This document shows positions 34,319 through 44,320 of a DNA stretch of 60,872 bases, piece after piece. Within the stretch, counting starts at the first letter, position 1. Every line of letters starts with the position of its first letter. A program made the translations under genes and the position numbers. The notes under the pieces were generated by a model. The model saw only the letters and a program-made list of their open reading frames with translations, did not search any database and had not been told where the DNA came from. The DNA is from Streptomyces calidiresistens (lineage in GTDB: Bacteria; Actinomycetota; Actinomycetes; Streptomycetales; Streptomycetaceae), in NCBI RefSeq assembly GCF_014141525.1, contig NZ_VKHS01000001.1:1-60872 (forward strand), in the 5' to 3' direction.

Positions 34319-36011
34319 CGGCTCCCGGCACGTCGATGTCGCGATCCTCGGCGGCGGCATCGCCGGGCTGACGCTGGCCCTTCAACTCAAGCGTGCCGAA
34401 CCCGGGCTGCGGGTCACCGTGCTGGAGCGCCGACTTCACCCGGTGCCGGAGGCCACCCACAAGGTCGGTGAATCCAGTGTGGAGATCCAGGCCCACTACC
34501 TGCGGGATGTTCTCGGTCTCGAAGAGCACCTGGAGACACAGCAGCTGCACAAATTCGGGCTGCGCATGTTCTTCACCCACGGCACCAACGAGGACATCAC
34601 CCGCCGGGTGGAATACGGCCAGATTGACCCCGCGCCGCTGCCCTCGTACCAACTCGACCGCGGACGGCTGGAGAACGCCCTGGGCGAGCTGATCACCGTT
34701 GCAGGCGTCGAGTTCGTCCAGGGCGGCAAGGTCCTCGACCTCGACCTCAGTTCCGGCGGCGAGGACCACACGGTCAACTTCGTCGCCGACGGACGGGAGC
34801 GGACCATCCGCGCTCGCTGGGTCGTGGACGCCACCGGGCGGGCCGGGTTGCTGAAGCGGCGCCTCGGTCTGAACAGGCCGGTGCCGCACCACGGAAACTC
34901 CTCCTGGTTCCGCATCGACCATCCGCTCGATGTCCAGCAGTGGTCCGAGGACTGCGAGTGGCGCGCCAGGGTGACCGGCGGCCACCGGCGGCTGTCCACC
35001 AATCACCTGATGGGGCCCGGGTACTGGGTATGGCTGATCCCACTCGCCTCCGGTTCGACCAGCGTCGGGATCGTCGCGGACGACGCGGCTCACCCCTTCG
35101 ACGGGTTCAACACCCTGGAGCGGGCGCTGAAGTGGCTGGCCGAGCACGAGCCGCAGTGCGCGGCCGAGGTGCTGGAGCACCGGGAGAGGATCCAGGACTT
35201 CCGGGTGATGAAGGACTACGCCTACGGCTGCCGGCAGGTCTACTCGGAGGATCGCTGGTGCCTGACGGGTGAGGCGGGCGTCTCCATCGACCCCCTGTAC
35301 TCCTCCGGCGGCGACCTGATGGCGATCAGCAATGGTCTGATCACCGACCTCGTCGTCCGGGATCACCTCGGCGAGGACGTCCGCGAGCCAACCATCGCGC
35401 ACAACCAGGTGTATCTGGTGCTCGCCGAAATCTGGCTGGTCGCCTACCAGGGCCAGTACCCGATCATGGCCAACCCGCAGGTGATGGTCGCGAAGGTCAT
35501 CTGGGACACCATCATCTACTGGGCGGTGCCCGGGCTGCTGTTCTTCCACGACACCTTCCGCCGACTCGGCGAGAGCCCCGCTTCCTTCGCCAACCTCCAG
35601 CGGACCTGGGTGCTGCACGCCAGGGTCCAGCAGTTCCTGCGGGAGTGGCACGCCACCGGCAACGAGCCCGCCGCCGACATCTTCGCCGACCCCTACACCC
35701 TGCTCGACTTCATCGTCGACCTGCACAACGGTATGGCGGCCGGGCTCGGCCACGAGGAACTCCAGGAGCAGCTCAACCGCAACGTCGAGCTGCTGGAGCA
35801 GATCGCCGGACAACTGGTCAGTACCGTCATCGATCGTCTGGAGGGGCGGGACGGCGGGCCGGACGAGGCCGCCCGGGAGCAGATCGACCGATGGGGAACC
35901 GACCCGGTGCTGCGGGACGCCGTCGAACGGTACCGGGAGCGCCACCCGCTCAACCCCATCGACAGCTCGTGGATCACCCTCGGCGTGCAGAGCGCGGCGG
36001 TGACCTCATGA
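34311..36011 (+). CDS. FAD-dependent halogenase-like oxidoreductase 2 (WxWxIP intact)
   Basis: 566 residues, paralogous to its two neighbours along the full length. FAD site LGGGIAGLTLALQL; THKVGESSVEI; HKFGLRMFF; and W239-V-W241-L-I-P244, an exact match to the flavin-halogenase motif WxWxIP that suppresses monooxygenation. FAD-contact segment WCLTGEAGVSIDPLYSSGGDL. It is the most likely true halogenase of the trio. It lacks the N-terminal linker helix of copy 1. ATG 34311 overlaps the stop of copy 1, with GAGG upstream. Confidence 0.78.
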   Translation: MRDGSRHVDVAILGGGIAGLTLALQLKRAEPGLRVTVLERRLHPVPEATHKVGESSVEIQAHYLRDVLGLEEHLETQQLHKFGLRMFFTHGTNEDITRRVEYGQIDPAPLPSYQLDRGRLENALGELITVAGVEFVQGGKVLDLDLSSGGEDHTVNFVADGRERTIRARWVVDATGRAGLLKRRLGLNRPVPHHGNSSWFRIDHPLDVQQWSEDCEWRARVTGGHRRLSTNHLMGPGYWVWLIPLASGSTSVGIVADDAAHPFDGFNTLERALKWLAEHEPQCAAEVLEHRERIQDFRVMKDYAYGCRQVYSEDRWCLTGEAGVSIDPLYSSGGDLMAISNGLITDLVVRDHLGEDVREPTIAHNQVYLVLAEIWLVAYQGQYPIMANPQVMVAKVIWDTIIYWAVPGLLFFHDTFRRLGESPASFANLQRTWVLHARVQQFLREWHATGNEPAADIFADPYTLLDFIVDLHNGMAAGLGHEELQEQLNRNVELLEQIAGQLVSTVIDRLEGRDGGPDEAAREQIDRWGTDPVLRDAVERYRERHPLNPIDSSWITLGVQSAAVTS

Positions 36012-37759
36012 AGGACACCACCATGGACACACACACCTCTGCCCCCGAACCCCTGCCCGCCGTGGCGGATGTCGCCGTCATCGGCGGTGGTGCGGCCGGA
36101 CTGACCCTCGCCCTGCAACTGCGCAAGGCCCGTCCGCACACCACGATCGTGGTGGTGGAACGGGAGGAGCACCCCGTCCCCGAGACGACACACAAGGTCG
36201 GTGAGTCCACCGTCGAGATCGCCGGGTACTACCTGCGCGAGGTATTGGGTCTGGACGAACACCTGCGAGCGGAGCAGCTCGACAAGTTCGGCCTACGGGT
36301 CTTCTTCTCCCACGCCGGCAACGAGGACATCACCCGCCGGGTGGAGCTCGGCCACTCGGTCCGTCCACCGGGCGCGGTCGGCACGTACCAGATCGACCGT
36401 GGCCGGCTGGAGAACGCTTTGGGGCGTGAACTCGCCGCGCAGGGGGTGCTGTTCCACTCCGGCACCAGGACGGAGGAGGTGGAGCTGGACCCGACAACCG
36501 ACCACCACCGGCTGCGTTTGCGCACCGCCGACGGCACCTTGCACCACCTGCGCGCCCGCTGGGTCGTGGACGCCACCGGCCGCAGCTCGATGGTCAAGCG
36601 ACGGCTCGGACTCGCCAAGAGGGTCGGACACCGGGCCAACGCCGTGTGGTTCCGCGTCGGCCACCCGATCGATGTGGACCAGTGGTCCGACGATCCCGCC
36701 TGGCACGCCCGCATCGAGGAGGGGGAGCGGGAACTGTCCACCAATCACCTGATGGGGCCCGGGTACTGGGTATGGCTGATCCGGCTCGCCTCGGGATCGA
36801 TCAGCATCGGCATCGTCACCGACGCGCAGACGCACTCCTTCGACGAGATGAACCGCTTCGACCGCGCGATGGAGTGGCTGGCCCGCCACGAACCGCAGTG
36901 CGCCCGGGAGATCGGCGCACATCGCGACAAGTTGCAGGACTTCCGGGTGATGAAGGATTACGCCTACAGCTGTGAGCGAGTCTTCTCATCCGACCGTTGG
37001 TGCCTGGCCGGTGAAGCCGGAGTCTTCCTGGACCCGCTGTACTCCCCGGGTCTGGACCTGATCGCCGTCGGCAACGGGCTGATCACCGACCTGATCAGCC
37101 GCGCCCTCGATGGTGAGCAGGTGGAGGAGCTGGCGGCCATCCACAACCAGGTGTTCCTGCTGATCGCGGAGGGCTGGCTCAGCATCTACGAGCACCAGTA
37201 CCAGCTGATGGGCAATTCCCGCGTGATGATCACCAAGGTGATATGGGACACCGCCGTCTACTGGGCCGTCCCCGGGCTGCTGTTCTTCCATGACAAGCTG
37301 CGTGAACTGGGTGAACTGCCCACCGTGATCGCTGATCTGGCGCGCTTCAGCAGCATCGGTACCATCACCCAACGTTTCCTGCGCGAATGGGCCGCGGCCG
37401 AGCGTGAACCGCGCCATCAGGCGCCGTTCGTACGGTTCTACGACTTCGAGTTCATGCGCCGTCTGCACATCGGCATGACCGCCGATCTCGACGGGGTCGC
37501 CTTCCAGGAACAGTTCGCCACCAACGTGCGGTTCATCGAGCAACTCTCCGGCCAGCTGGTCTCCACCGTCCTGGCCGAATTCGACGCAGAGCCGTGGGAC
37601 GAGACCAAGCGCGCGCAGGCCGAGAAGTGGCGGTCGGACCGGCATCTGAGCGAACTGGTCGAGGTGTACCGGCAGGAGGCCGACACGGTCCCGGTCAGCG
37701 ATCGCTGGATCCGGCTGTGGTCCGCCGACGAGTCGATATCCACAGGGGAGGCGCGATGA
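36008..37759 (+). CDS. FAD-dependent halogenase-like oxidoreductase 3
   Basis: 583 residues. FAD site IGGGAAGLTLALQL; THKVGESTVEI; DKFGLRVFF; W254-V-W-L-I-R259, with Arg instead of Pro as in copy 1; FAD-contact segment WCLAGEAGVFLDPLYSPGLDL. By motif it is closer to copy 1 than to copy 2, which suggests the R-type pair shares chemistry distinct from copy 2. It starts four bases before the copy 2 stop (ATGA) and ends four bases into the thioesterase gene, so the trio is translationally coupled. Confidence 0.75.
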   Translation: MKDTTMDTHTSAPEPLPAVADVAVIGGGAAGLTLALQLRKARPHTTIVVVEREEHPVPETTHKVGESTVEIAGYYLREVLGLDEHLRAEQLDKFGLRVFFSHAGNEDITRRVELGHSVRPPGAVGTYQIDRGRLENALGRELAAQGVLFHSGTRTEEVELDPTTDHHRLRLRTADGTLHHLRARWVVDATGRSSMVKRRLGLAKRVGHRANAVWFRVGHPIDVDQWSDDPAWHARIEEGERELSTNHLMGPGYWVWLIRLASGSISIGIVTDAQTHSFDEMNRFDRAMEWLARHEPQCAREIGAHRDKLQDFRVMKDYAYSCERVFSSDRWCLAGEAGVFLDPLYSPGLDLIAVGNGLITDLISRALDGEQVEELAAIHNQVFLLIAEGWLSIYEHQYQLMGNSRVMITKVIWDTAVYWAVPGLLFFHDKLRELGELPTVIADLARFSSIGTITQRFLREWAAAEREPRHQAPFVRFYDFEFMRRLHIGMTADLDGVAFQEQFATNVRFIEQLSGQLVSTVLAEFDAEPWDETKRAQAEKWRSDRHLSELVEVYRQEADTVPVSDRWIRLWSADESISTGEAR

Positions 37760-38676
37760 AGGACCCGGTCCATGAGAAAACGATCCTTCGGGAACGGATC
37801 GCCCGGCTGCCGGTGGACCAGCGGACCCGGCTGGTCGAACGGCTGCGCCACACCCGGCCCTCGTCCCCTTCCCCGCACGGCGCACCGGCGTTCGTTCGGC
37901 AGCCCGCTGCCCACGTCGGCACCACCGGCACCCCGACCGTTCGCCTGTTCTGCTTCCCTTACGCCGGGGGCGGCGGTTCCGTCTTCCGCACCTGGGGCCG
38001 GTCACTGCCTGCCGGAACCGAGGTCTGGACGGCGAGCCTGCCCGGTCGGGAGAGCCGCCTGGCCGAACCTCCGCTGCGGCGGATGGAGCCGCTGATCGAG
38101 CAACTCCATGAGGCCATCACGCCCCATCTGGACCTGCCGTACGTCTTCTTCGGTCACAGCATGGGCGCTCTGATCGCTTTCGAGCTGACCCGGCGGCTGC
38201 GCCGCGCCGGGGACCCACCGCCCGACCGGCTGGTGCTCGCCGCCTTCCGCGCCCCGCACCTGCCCAACCCCAACATCAGGATCCACCACCTGCCCGACGA
38301 GGTGCTGAAGACAGTACTGCTGAAGGAGGGCACCTCTCGGCAGGTACTGGAGAGCGAGGAGCTGATGCGCGCCCTGCTGCCCACGCTGCGGGCCGATCTC
38401 GAACTCTGTGACACCTACCGGTTCCGCGACGACCTGCCCCTGCCCATGCCGCTCACCGTCCTCGGCGGGGACCGGGACGTGAGGGTCGGCCGTGAGGACC
38501 TGCGGGGCTGGCGCGCCCAAGCGGCCGGGCCGTTCCGGCTGGCCATGCTCCCGGGACCGCACTTCTTCATTCACAGCTCACCGGACCTGCTGCGGGCCGA
38601 GGTCGCCCGGGAGCTCGCCGCCACCGCCGGGACCAGGGAAGGGGACGAGGACGATGACCGACCGCTCGCGGGTTGA
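37756..38676 (+). CDS. Type II thioesterase (alpha/beta hydrolase)
   Basis: 306 residues. Catalytic Ser135 is in GHSMG, Asp in LGGDRDVRV, His in LPGPHFF; the N-terminal LFCFPYAGGGGSVF is the typical oxyanion region of type II TEs. A leading helix (RLPVDQRTRLVERLR) resembles the N-terminal helix of flavoprotein 1. It should remove aberrant acyl groups from the PKS, or release the chain, since the PKS has no TE domain. ATGA overlap with the preceding gene and 23-base overlap with the PKS gene. Confidence 0.92.
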   Translation: MKDPVHEKTILRERIARLPVDQRTRLVERLRHTRPSSPSPHGAPAFVRQPAAHVGTTGTPTVRLFCFPYAGGGGSVFRTWGRSLPAGTEVWTASLPGRESRLAEPPLRRMEPLIEQLHEAITPHLDLPYVFFGHSMGALIAFELTRRLRRAGDPPPDRLVLAAFRAPHLPNPNIRIHHLPDEVLKTVLLKEGTSRQVLESEELMRALLPTLRADLELCDTYRFRDDLPLPMPLTVLGGDRDVRVGREDLRGWRAQAAGPFRLAMLPGPHFFIHSSPDLLRAEVARELAATAGTREGDEDDDRPLAG

Positions 38677-41600
38677 GGAACCCCGGGAACCCATCGCCAT
38701 CATCGGGATCGGCTGCCACTTCCCGGGCGGCGCCACCAACCCGACCGCCTTCTGGCAACTGCTGTGTTCCGGTACCGACGCCACCCGGGAGATCCCCGAC
38801 GACCGCTGGGACACCGGGAAGTTCTACGACCCCGATGGCGGAAAGCTCGGCAAGATGAGCACCACCAGGGGAGGGTTCCTGGACCGGGTGGACGAGTTCG
38901 ACGCGCACTTCTTCGGGATCTCCCCGCGCGAGGCGGTCTGGCTCGATCCCCAGCAGCGACTGCTGCTGCGGACCACCTGGGAGGCGCTGGAAGACGCGGG
39001 CCAGGCCGCTGAGCGGCTCGCGGGCAGTGACACCGGGGTTTTCATCGGCGGTTTCACCCTGGACTACAAGCTGCTCCAGAACTACGGGGTGCAGAGCCGG
39101 TACGAGCTCCAGTCCCACTCGGCCACCGGCATGATGATGACGATGCTGGCCAACCGGCTGTCGTACTCCTTCGACTTCCGCGGCCCCAGCCTCGCTGTGG
39201 ACACCGCCTGCTCCGGCTCCCTGGTCGCGGTCCACCTCGCCGCTCAGAGCATCTGGAACGGCGAGTGTTCCCTGGCTCTGGCGGGCGGGGCGAACGTGAT
39301 GATCGCCCCCAACATGACCATCGCCGAGTCCAAGGGCGGTTTTCTCGCCCCGGACGGCCGATGCAAGGCGTTCGACGCCTCCGCCAATGGCTACGCCCGG
39401 GGCGAGGGCGCCGGGGTGGTCCTGCTCAAGCCGCTGGCCCGGGCACTCGCAGACGGCGACCCGGTGTACGCGCTGATCCGTGGCACGGCGGTGACCCAGG
39501 ACGGCCACAGCAACGGCATTACCGTGCCCAACCGTGACGCCCAGGAGACGGCGATGCGCACGGCATACCGGCGGGCCGGCATCGCGCCCGGCGACGTACA
39601 GTACGTCGAGGCGCACGGCACCGGTACCCCAGTCGGTGACCCCGTGGAGGCGAACGCCATCGGGAGGGTGCTCTCCGAGGGCCGCCCCGCGGGCCGCGAC
39701 CTGATCATCGGCTCGGTCAAAACCAACATCGGGCACCTGGAGGCGGCAGCGGGAGTGGCCGGACTCATCAAGACGGCCCTGGCGCTGCGCCACGGACGGA
39801 TACCCGGCCAACTGCACTTCCGGGAGCCCAACCCGGGCATCCCCTTCGGCGAACTACGGCTGCGGGTCCAGACCGATCCGGGGGAATGGCCGCAGAGCAC
39901 AGGACCGCGCTACGCGGGCGTCAACTCCTTCGGTTTCGGTGGCACCAACGCCCACGTGGTGCTGGAGAATCCGCCCGCCCCCGCACCGCGCCCGGGCATA
40001 CCACCGGCCGCCGGTGAGCCCCGAAGACGGCTCGTCCCGCTCTCCGCCCGCGCCCCCGAGGCCCTGGCCGCGATGGCCGCCGCCACCGGGGAACTGCTGG
40101 CCGGTGACGGCGGCCCGGAGCTGGCTGATGTCGGTTATACCCGCGCTCTGCGCCGGAGCCACCTCGAGCACCGCCTTGCCGTCGTGGCGGCGACCGGTGC
40201 CGAGGCAGCCGGGAAACTTGCCGGATTCGCCGAGGGGCGGACCGCCAAGGACGTGCCCAGCGGGCGCGTCCCGACGGACGGGCGGCTCAAGGTCGCCTTC
40301 GTCTGCTCCGGCATGGGACCGCAGTGGTGGGCGATGGCCCGCCAACTGCTGGAGACCGAACCGCTCTTCCTTGCCACCGTGCAACGCTGCGACCGTGAAC
40401 TCGCCCGGTACACCGGCTGGTCACTGTTGGCCGAACTCCTCGCGTCCGAGGAGGAGTCCCGTATGGCGGCGACCGAGGTGGCCCAGCCCGCCAACTTCGC
40501 GGTCCAGGTCGGCCTCGCCGAACTGTGGCGCTCATGGGGTGTCGAACCGGACGGCGTCATCGGCCACAGCACCGGTGAGGTCGCGGCACAGTACCTGGCC
40601 GGAGTGCTCGGCTTTGAGGATGCCGTGAAGGTCGTCCACCACCGCAGCAGCCTCCAACAGCGGGCCACCGGGCAGGGCCGGATGCTCGCCGTCGGTATGA
40701 CCCCGGAAACCCTCGACAAGGCGGTGAACGACGCCGGTCCGCTGGTCTCGATCGCTGCCATCAACAGCCCGACCGCCGTCACCCTGGCCGGCGACACCGC
40801 GGTTCTGGAGAACATGGCGGCCCAGCTGGAGACCTTCGGGGTGTTCCACCGTTTCCTGCGGGTCGAGGTTCCCTACCACAGCCACTACATGGACCCGCTG
40901 CGCAAGGATCTGGAGGAAGCCCTGGCGGGACTCGCCCCCTCCACGGCCACACTGCCGCTCTACTCCACCGTCACCGGTTCCCTGACCGACGGTCGGGCCG
41001 CCGATGCCCGCTACTGGTGGCAGAACGTCCGCGCCACCGTGCTCTTCGCACCCGCCTTCCGGCAGATGATCGCCGACGGCTTCACCCATTTCGTGGAGAT
41101 CGGCCCGCACCCCGTGCTGGCCGGCGCGATGACCGAACTCCTCGCGGAACAGCAGGCGGAAGGGGTGGTGGTCCCCTCGCTGCGCCGCGACGAGCCCGAC
41201 GACGCCGTGCTGTTGCGCTCTCTGGGGACCCTCTACAGCCACGGCCAGGACGTCCGCTGGGAGGCGCTGCACGGCGAGGGCGCGCGACAGGTACCCCTAC
41301 CCCCCTATCCGTGGCAGCTCAAGCGGTACTGGAACGAGTCGACCGAGGCGCGCGAGGACCGCCACTACGCCCAGACCCACCCGCTGCTCGGACAGCGGCT
41401 GAACGCCGCCCACCCCACCTGGGAACGGGAGATCACCACCCGCCTGCTGCCCTACCTGGCCGACCATCGCGTGCAGGGCACCACCCTGCTGCCCGGTGCC
41501 GCCTTCGTCGAACAGGCCATCGCTGCCGCGCGGGAGGTCTACGGCGAGGGCGGGTACACCGTCGAGAACCTGGAGCTGCGCAAGGCATTGGTCCTGGGCG

Positions 41601-44320
41601 CTGCCACCGATCCGCGGCTGCGCACCATCCTGGACCGGCAGTCCGGACGGGTGGAGTTCACCAGCTTCACCGCCTCGCCCGGTGGGGAGCGCACGTGGAC
41701 GCTCAACGCCACCGCGCGGCTCAGCCGCCGTGCCTCCGCCCGCACGCGACGAGACCTGGACCACGAGCGCGATCGGTGCCTGCGCGAAGTCTCGCGTGAG
41801 GAGTTCTACGAGCGCACCCGCAGGATGGGCTTCGCGTACGGCCCCGCCTTCCAGGCTGTCCAGGGAGTCTCCACCGGCCCCGGGCTCGCCGTGGGGCGGG
41901 TAACCGTCCCACGAACCGTCCGCGGGGACCTGGAAGCTTACCACTTCCACCCCTCCCTGCTGGATGCCGCGTTCCAGATCCTGCTGACCGCCGCCACCGA
42001 ACCGGAGGCTGACGGTGGCCGACCGGCACGCACCTACCTGCCGGTCGGCCTCGATTCCATCACCGTGCTCGACTCGCCCACCGGGGACCTGTGTGTGGTG
42101 GCCGAGACGCGCTCCGTCGACGCCCGGGCGATCATCAGCGACATCACCGTCTGTGACACACGGGGCGAGGTGCTGGCCGAGGTCCGCGGTTTCCACGCGC
42201 AATCACTCGACACCGTCGCAGGCGTCTCCCCGGAGCACATCGATCGTGGTCTCTACCGGCTCAGCTGGCCGCGGACACCGTGCGAGGCGATTTCGCCTGA
42301 TCGGCCCGCACGTGAGCAGCCGGTACAGGAGGAGCACGAGGGACGGGAAGTCGACGTTCCGACCGGCCTCTGGCTGGTCTTCACCGGCCCATCCGGCATC
42401 GGCGGGGAGGTGGTACGTCGGCTCCGGGAAAGCGGCCGGACGGTGGTCACCGTCGGCTGCGGCCAAGTGTCGGAGCCCGTGGAGACCGGCCCCGGTTCCC
42501 ACCTCATCGACCCGTTGGAACCCACCCACTACGAGCAGTTGCTGCGGACCCTCGCCGGCCGCAGTGTGATCGACCGCGTGGTCCATCTCTGGAGTTCGGA
42601 CACCGACTTCGGCGAGGACGGCACCGCTGCCGCGTTGGAGGCCGCCCAGGACCGGGGCACCCTGTCGGTGCTCCACCTCACCCAGGCGCTGATCGCACTG
42701 GGCACCCACCCCGCGCCCCGGCTCTGGCTGGTCACCCGCACTGCGCAGTCCGTCGATGGCGCCCCACGCCCTCTCGCTCTGGCGCAGTCCCCGCTGTGGG
42801 GACTGGCCAGGGTGATCGGCCACCAGGAGGCCGGCTCCGTATGGGGCGGCATCGTCGACCTGGACACCGGGCCGGACGCCGAGGAGGCCGCCCACCTCCT
42901 CGAAGAGATCACCGGCCCCGGCGACGAGGACCAGATCGCCTACCGCGACGGCGTACGGCACGCCGCCCGGCTGGTACCGGCCACGGACCTGGCACCGCCG
43001 TTTCCCGTCCGGATGCGCGCCGACGGCGCCTACCTGGTGACCGGTGGATTCGGCGCGCTCGGTCTGCTGGTCGCGGAGTTCCTGGCCGAACGCGGTGCCC
43101 GGCGACTGGTGCTGATGGGGCGCACCCCCGTCCCCCCGCGCGCCGACTGGCACCGTGTGTCCTCCGACCACCCCCGATACGCGCTGGTCAGACGGCTGCT
43201 GGCGCTGGAGAGCCGGGGTGTGGAGATTGAGTGTGCTGCCGTGGACGCGGCTGACGAGGAACAGCTGCGGGCCTGGTACGAGGAGCACCGCAGGCGCCGC
43301 CTGGCGCCGGTCCGTGGCGTGGTGCACACCGCAGGAGTGGTGGCCGACGCTCTGGTGCCGCGGATGGACCGGGAGGCCTTCCGGCGCGTGCTGCGCCCCA
43401 AGCTGACCGGCGGTTGGCTGCTGCACCGGCTCTTCGCCGACACGGTGCTGGATTTCTTCGTCCTCTTCGGCTCCACCGGATCGGTGATCGCTTCACCAGG
43501 CCAGAGCAACTACGCCTCTGCCAACGCCTTCCTCGACGCGCTCGCGGAACACCGCCGAAGTCTCGGTCTTCCCGCTCTCACCATCGGCTGGGGCCCGTGG
43601 TCAGTCGGTATGGTCGAACAACTCGGGCTGGAGGAGGTGTACCGACGCCGCGGCATCGAGCTGATCACGCCCGAAACCGGGACACGGATCCTCGGCAGGC
43701 TCCTCGACCAGCGGCCGGCACAGGTGGTCGCCATCACCGCCGACTGGACAGCCGTCCGCGCCGCGGCCGGGCGGATGCCCCCGATGTTCGCCGGGCTCGG
43801 CGCAGCGGACAGCGAGGCCGCGGGCGAGGACGATCGGGCCGGTGCCGAGGCCACCCTGACCGCCCTGCGGCGGGCTCCGGAGGCAGAACGACACTCGCTG
43901 CTCGCGGCTCATGTCCACGCCATCGCGGCCCTCGTGCTCAACCTGGACCCCGGCGATTTCGGTGACCAGGACGACCTCGGCGCCCTCGGCCTCGACTCGA
44001 TGATGGCCATCGAGACCAAGCAGCGCATCGACGCCACCCTGCGGGTGGAACTGCCGGTCCTGGACCTGCTCCAGGGCATCACGGTCAGCGATCTCGCCGA
44101 CCGGCTGTTGCCTCTGCTCGTACCGGAGGAATCGATCGGCGCGGGCGAACCGGGAGGCCCACCCGGGCCGACCGCACCCGCCGAGCCGGACCCGGCGCAG
44201 CCCCCTCAGCGGGAACTGGAGGCCCTGCTCGCCCGGATCTCTCCCGACGAACTGGAGAAGCTGCTCAACGAGCTCGAAGACGAACCGACCGAAGCGAGGA
44301 ACCATGACCCTGTCGCTTAA
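38654..44320 (+). CDS. Single-module type I polyketide synthase, KS-AT-DH-KR-ACP
   Basis: 1888 residues. KS: Cys186 (DTACSGS), His321 (EAHGTGTPVGD), His361 (KTNIGHLEAAAG). AT: Ser639 in GHSTGE and a YHSH motif near 750, so extender choice is not obvious. DH: His938 (DHRVQGTTLLPG) and Asp1104 (HPSLLDAAF). KR: nucleotide site TGGFGALGLL near 1464, Tyr1620 (SNYASANAF). ACP: Ser1782 (GLDSMMAIE). All catalytic residues appear intact. There is no ER, TE or second module, so repeated use would give a conjugated polyene chain. The Pro-rich C-terminus may be a docking tail. It is the only PKS of the island. Confidence 0.95.
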   Translation: MTDRSRVEEPREPIAIIGIGCHFPGGATNPTAFWQLLCSGTDATREIPDDRWDTGKFYDPDGGKLGKMSTTRGGFLDRVDEFDAHFFGISPREAVWLDPQQRLLLRTTWEALEDAGQAAERLAGSDTGVFIGGFTLDYKLLQNYGVQSRYELQSHSATGMMMTMLANRLSYSFDFRGPSLAVDTACSGSLVAVHLAAQSIWNGECSLALAGGANVMIAPNMTIAESKGGFLAPDGRCKAFDASANGYARGEGAGVVLLKPLARALADGDPVYALIRGTAVTQDGHSNGITVPNRDAQETAMRTAYRRAGIAPGDVQYVEAHGTGTPVGDPVEANAIGRVLSEGRPAGRDLIIGSVKTNIGHLEAAAGVAGLIKTALALRHGRIPGQLHFREPNPGIPFGELRLRVQTDPGEWPQSTGPRYAGVNSFGFGGTNAHVVLENPPAPAPRPGIPPAAGEPRRRLVPLSARAPEALAAMAAATGELLAGDGGPELADVGYTRALRRSHLEHRLAVVAATGAEAAGKLAGFAEGRTAKDVPSGRVPTDGRLKVAFVCSGMGPQWWAMARQLLETEPLFLATVQRCDRELARYTGWSLLAELLASEEESRMAATEVAQPANFAVQVGLAELWRSWGVEPDGVIGHSTGEVAAQYLAGVLGFEDAVKVVHHRSSLQQRATGQGRMLAVGMTPETLDKAVNDAGPLVSIAAINSPTAVTLAGDTAVLENMAAQLETFGVFHRFLRVEVPYHSHYMDPLRKDLEEALAGLAPSTATLPLYSTVTGSLTDGRAADARYWWQNVRATVLFAPAFRQMIADGFTHFVEIGPHPVLAGAMTELLAEQQAEGVVVPSLRRDEPDDAVLLRSLGTLYSHGQDVRWEALHGEGARQVPLPPYPWQLKRYWNESTEAREDRHYAQTHPLLGQRLNAAHPTWEREITTRLLPYLADHRVQGTTLLPGAAFVEQAIAAAREVYGEGGYTVENLELRKALVLGAATDPRLRTILDRQSGRVEFTSFTASPGGERTWTLNATARLSRRASARTRRDLDHERDRCLREVSREEFYERTRRMGFAYGPAFQAVQGVSTGPGLAVGRVTVPRTVRGDLEAYHFHPSLLDAAFQILLTAATEPEADGGRPARTYLPVGLDSITVLDSPTGDLCVVAETRSVDARAIISDITVCDTRGEVLAEVRGFHAQSLDTVAGVSPEHIDRGLYRLSWPRTPCEAISPDRPAREQPVQEEHEGREVDVPTGLWLVFTGPSGIGGEVVRRLRESGRTVVTVGCGQVSEPVETGPGSHLIDPLEPTHYEQLLRTLAGRSVIDRVVHLWSSDTDFGEDGTAAALEAAQDRGTLSVLHLTQALIALGTHPAPRLWLVTRTAQSVDGAPRPLALAQSPLWGLARVIGHQEAGSVWGGIVDLDTGPDAEEAAHLLEEITGPGDEDQIAYRDGVRHAARLVPATDLAPPFPVRMRADGAYLVTGGFGALGLLVAEFLAERGARRLVLMGRTPVPPRADWHRVSSDHPRYALVRRLLALESRGVEIECAAVDAADEEQLRAWYEEHRRRRLAPVRGVVHTAGVVADALVPRMDREAFRRVLRPKLTGGWLLHRLFADTVLDFFVLFGSTGSVIASPGQSNYASANAFLDALAEHRRSLGLPALTIGWGPWSVGMVEQLGLEEVYRRRGIELITPETGTRILGRLLDQRPAQVVAITADWTAVRAAAGRMPPMFAGLGAADSEAAGEDDRAGAEATLTALRRAPEAERHSLLAAHVHAIAALVLNLDPGDFGDQDDLGALGLDSMMAIETKQRIDATLRVELPVLDLLQGITVSDLADRLLPLLVPEESIGAGEPGGPPGPTAPAEPDPAQPPQRELEALLARISPDELEKLLNELEDEPTEARNHDPVA

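Noticed and set aside
38654-44320. Enediyne PKS (because of the DUF1702 neighbours)
   Set aside because: Domain order is KS-AT-DH-KR-ACP with a C-terminal ACP and no phosphopantetheinyl transferase domain; the other enediyne cassette genes are absent.
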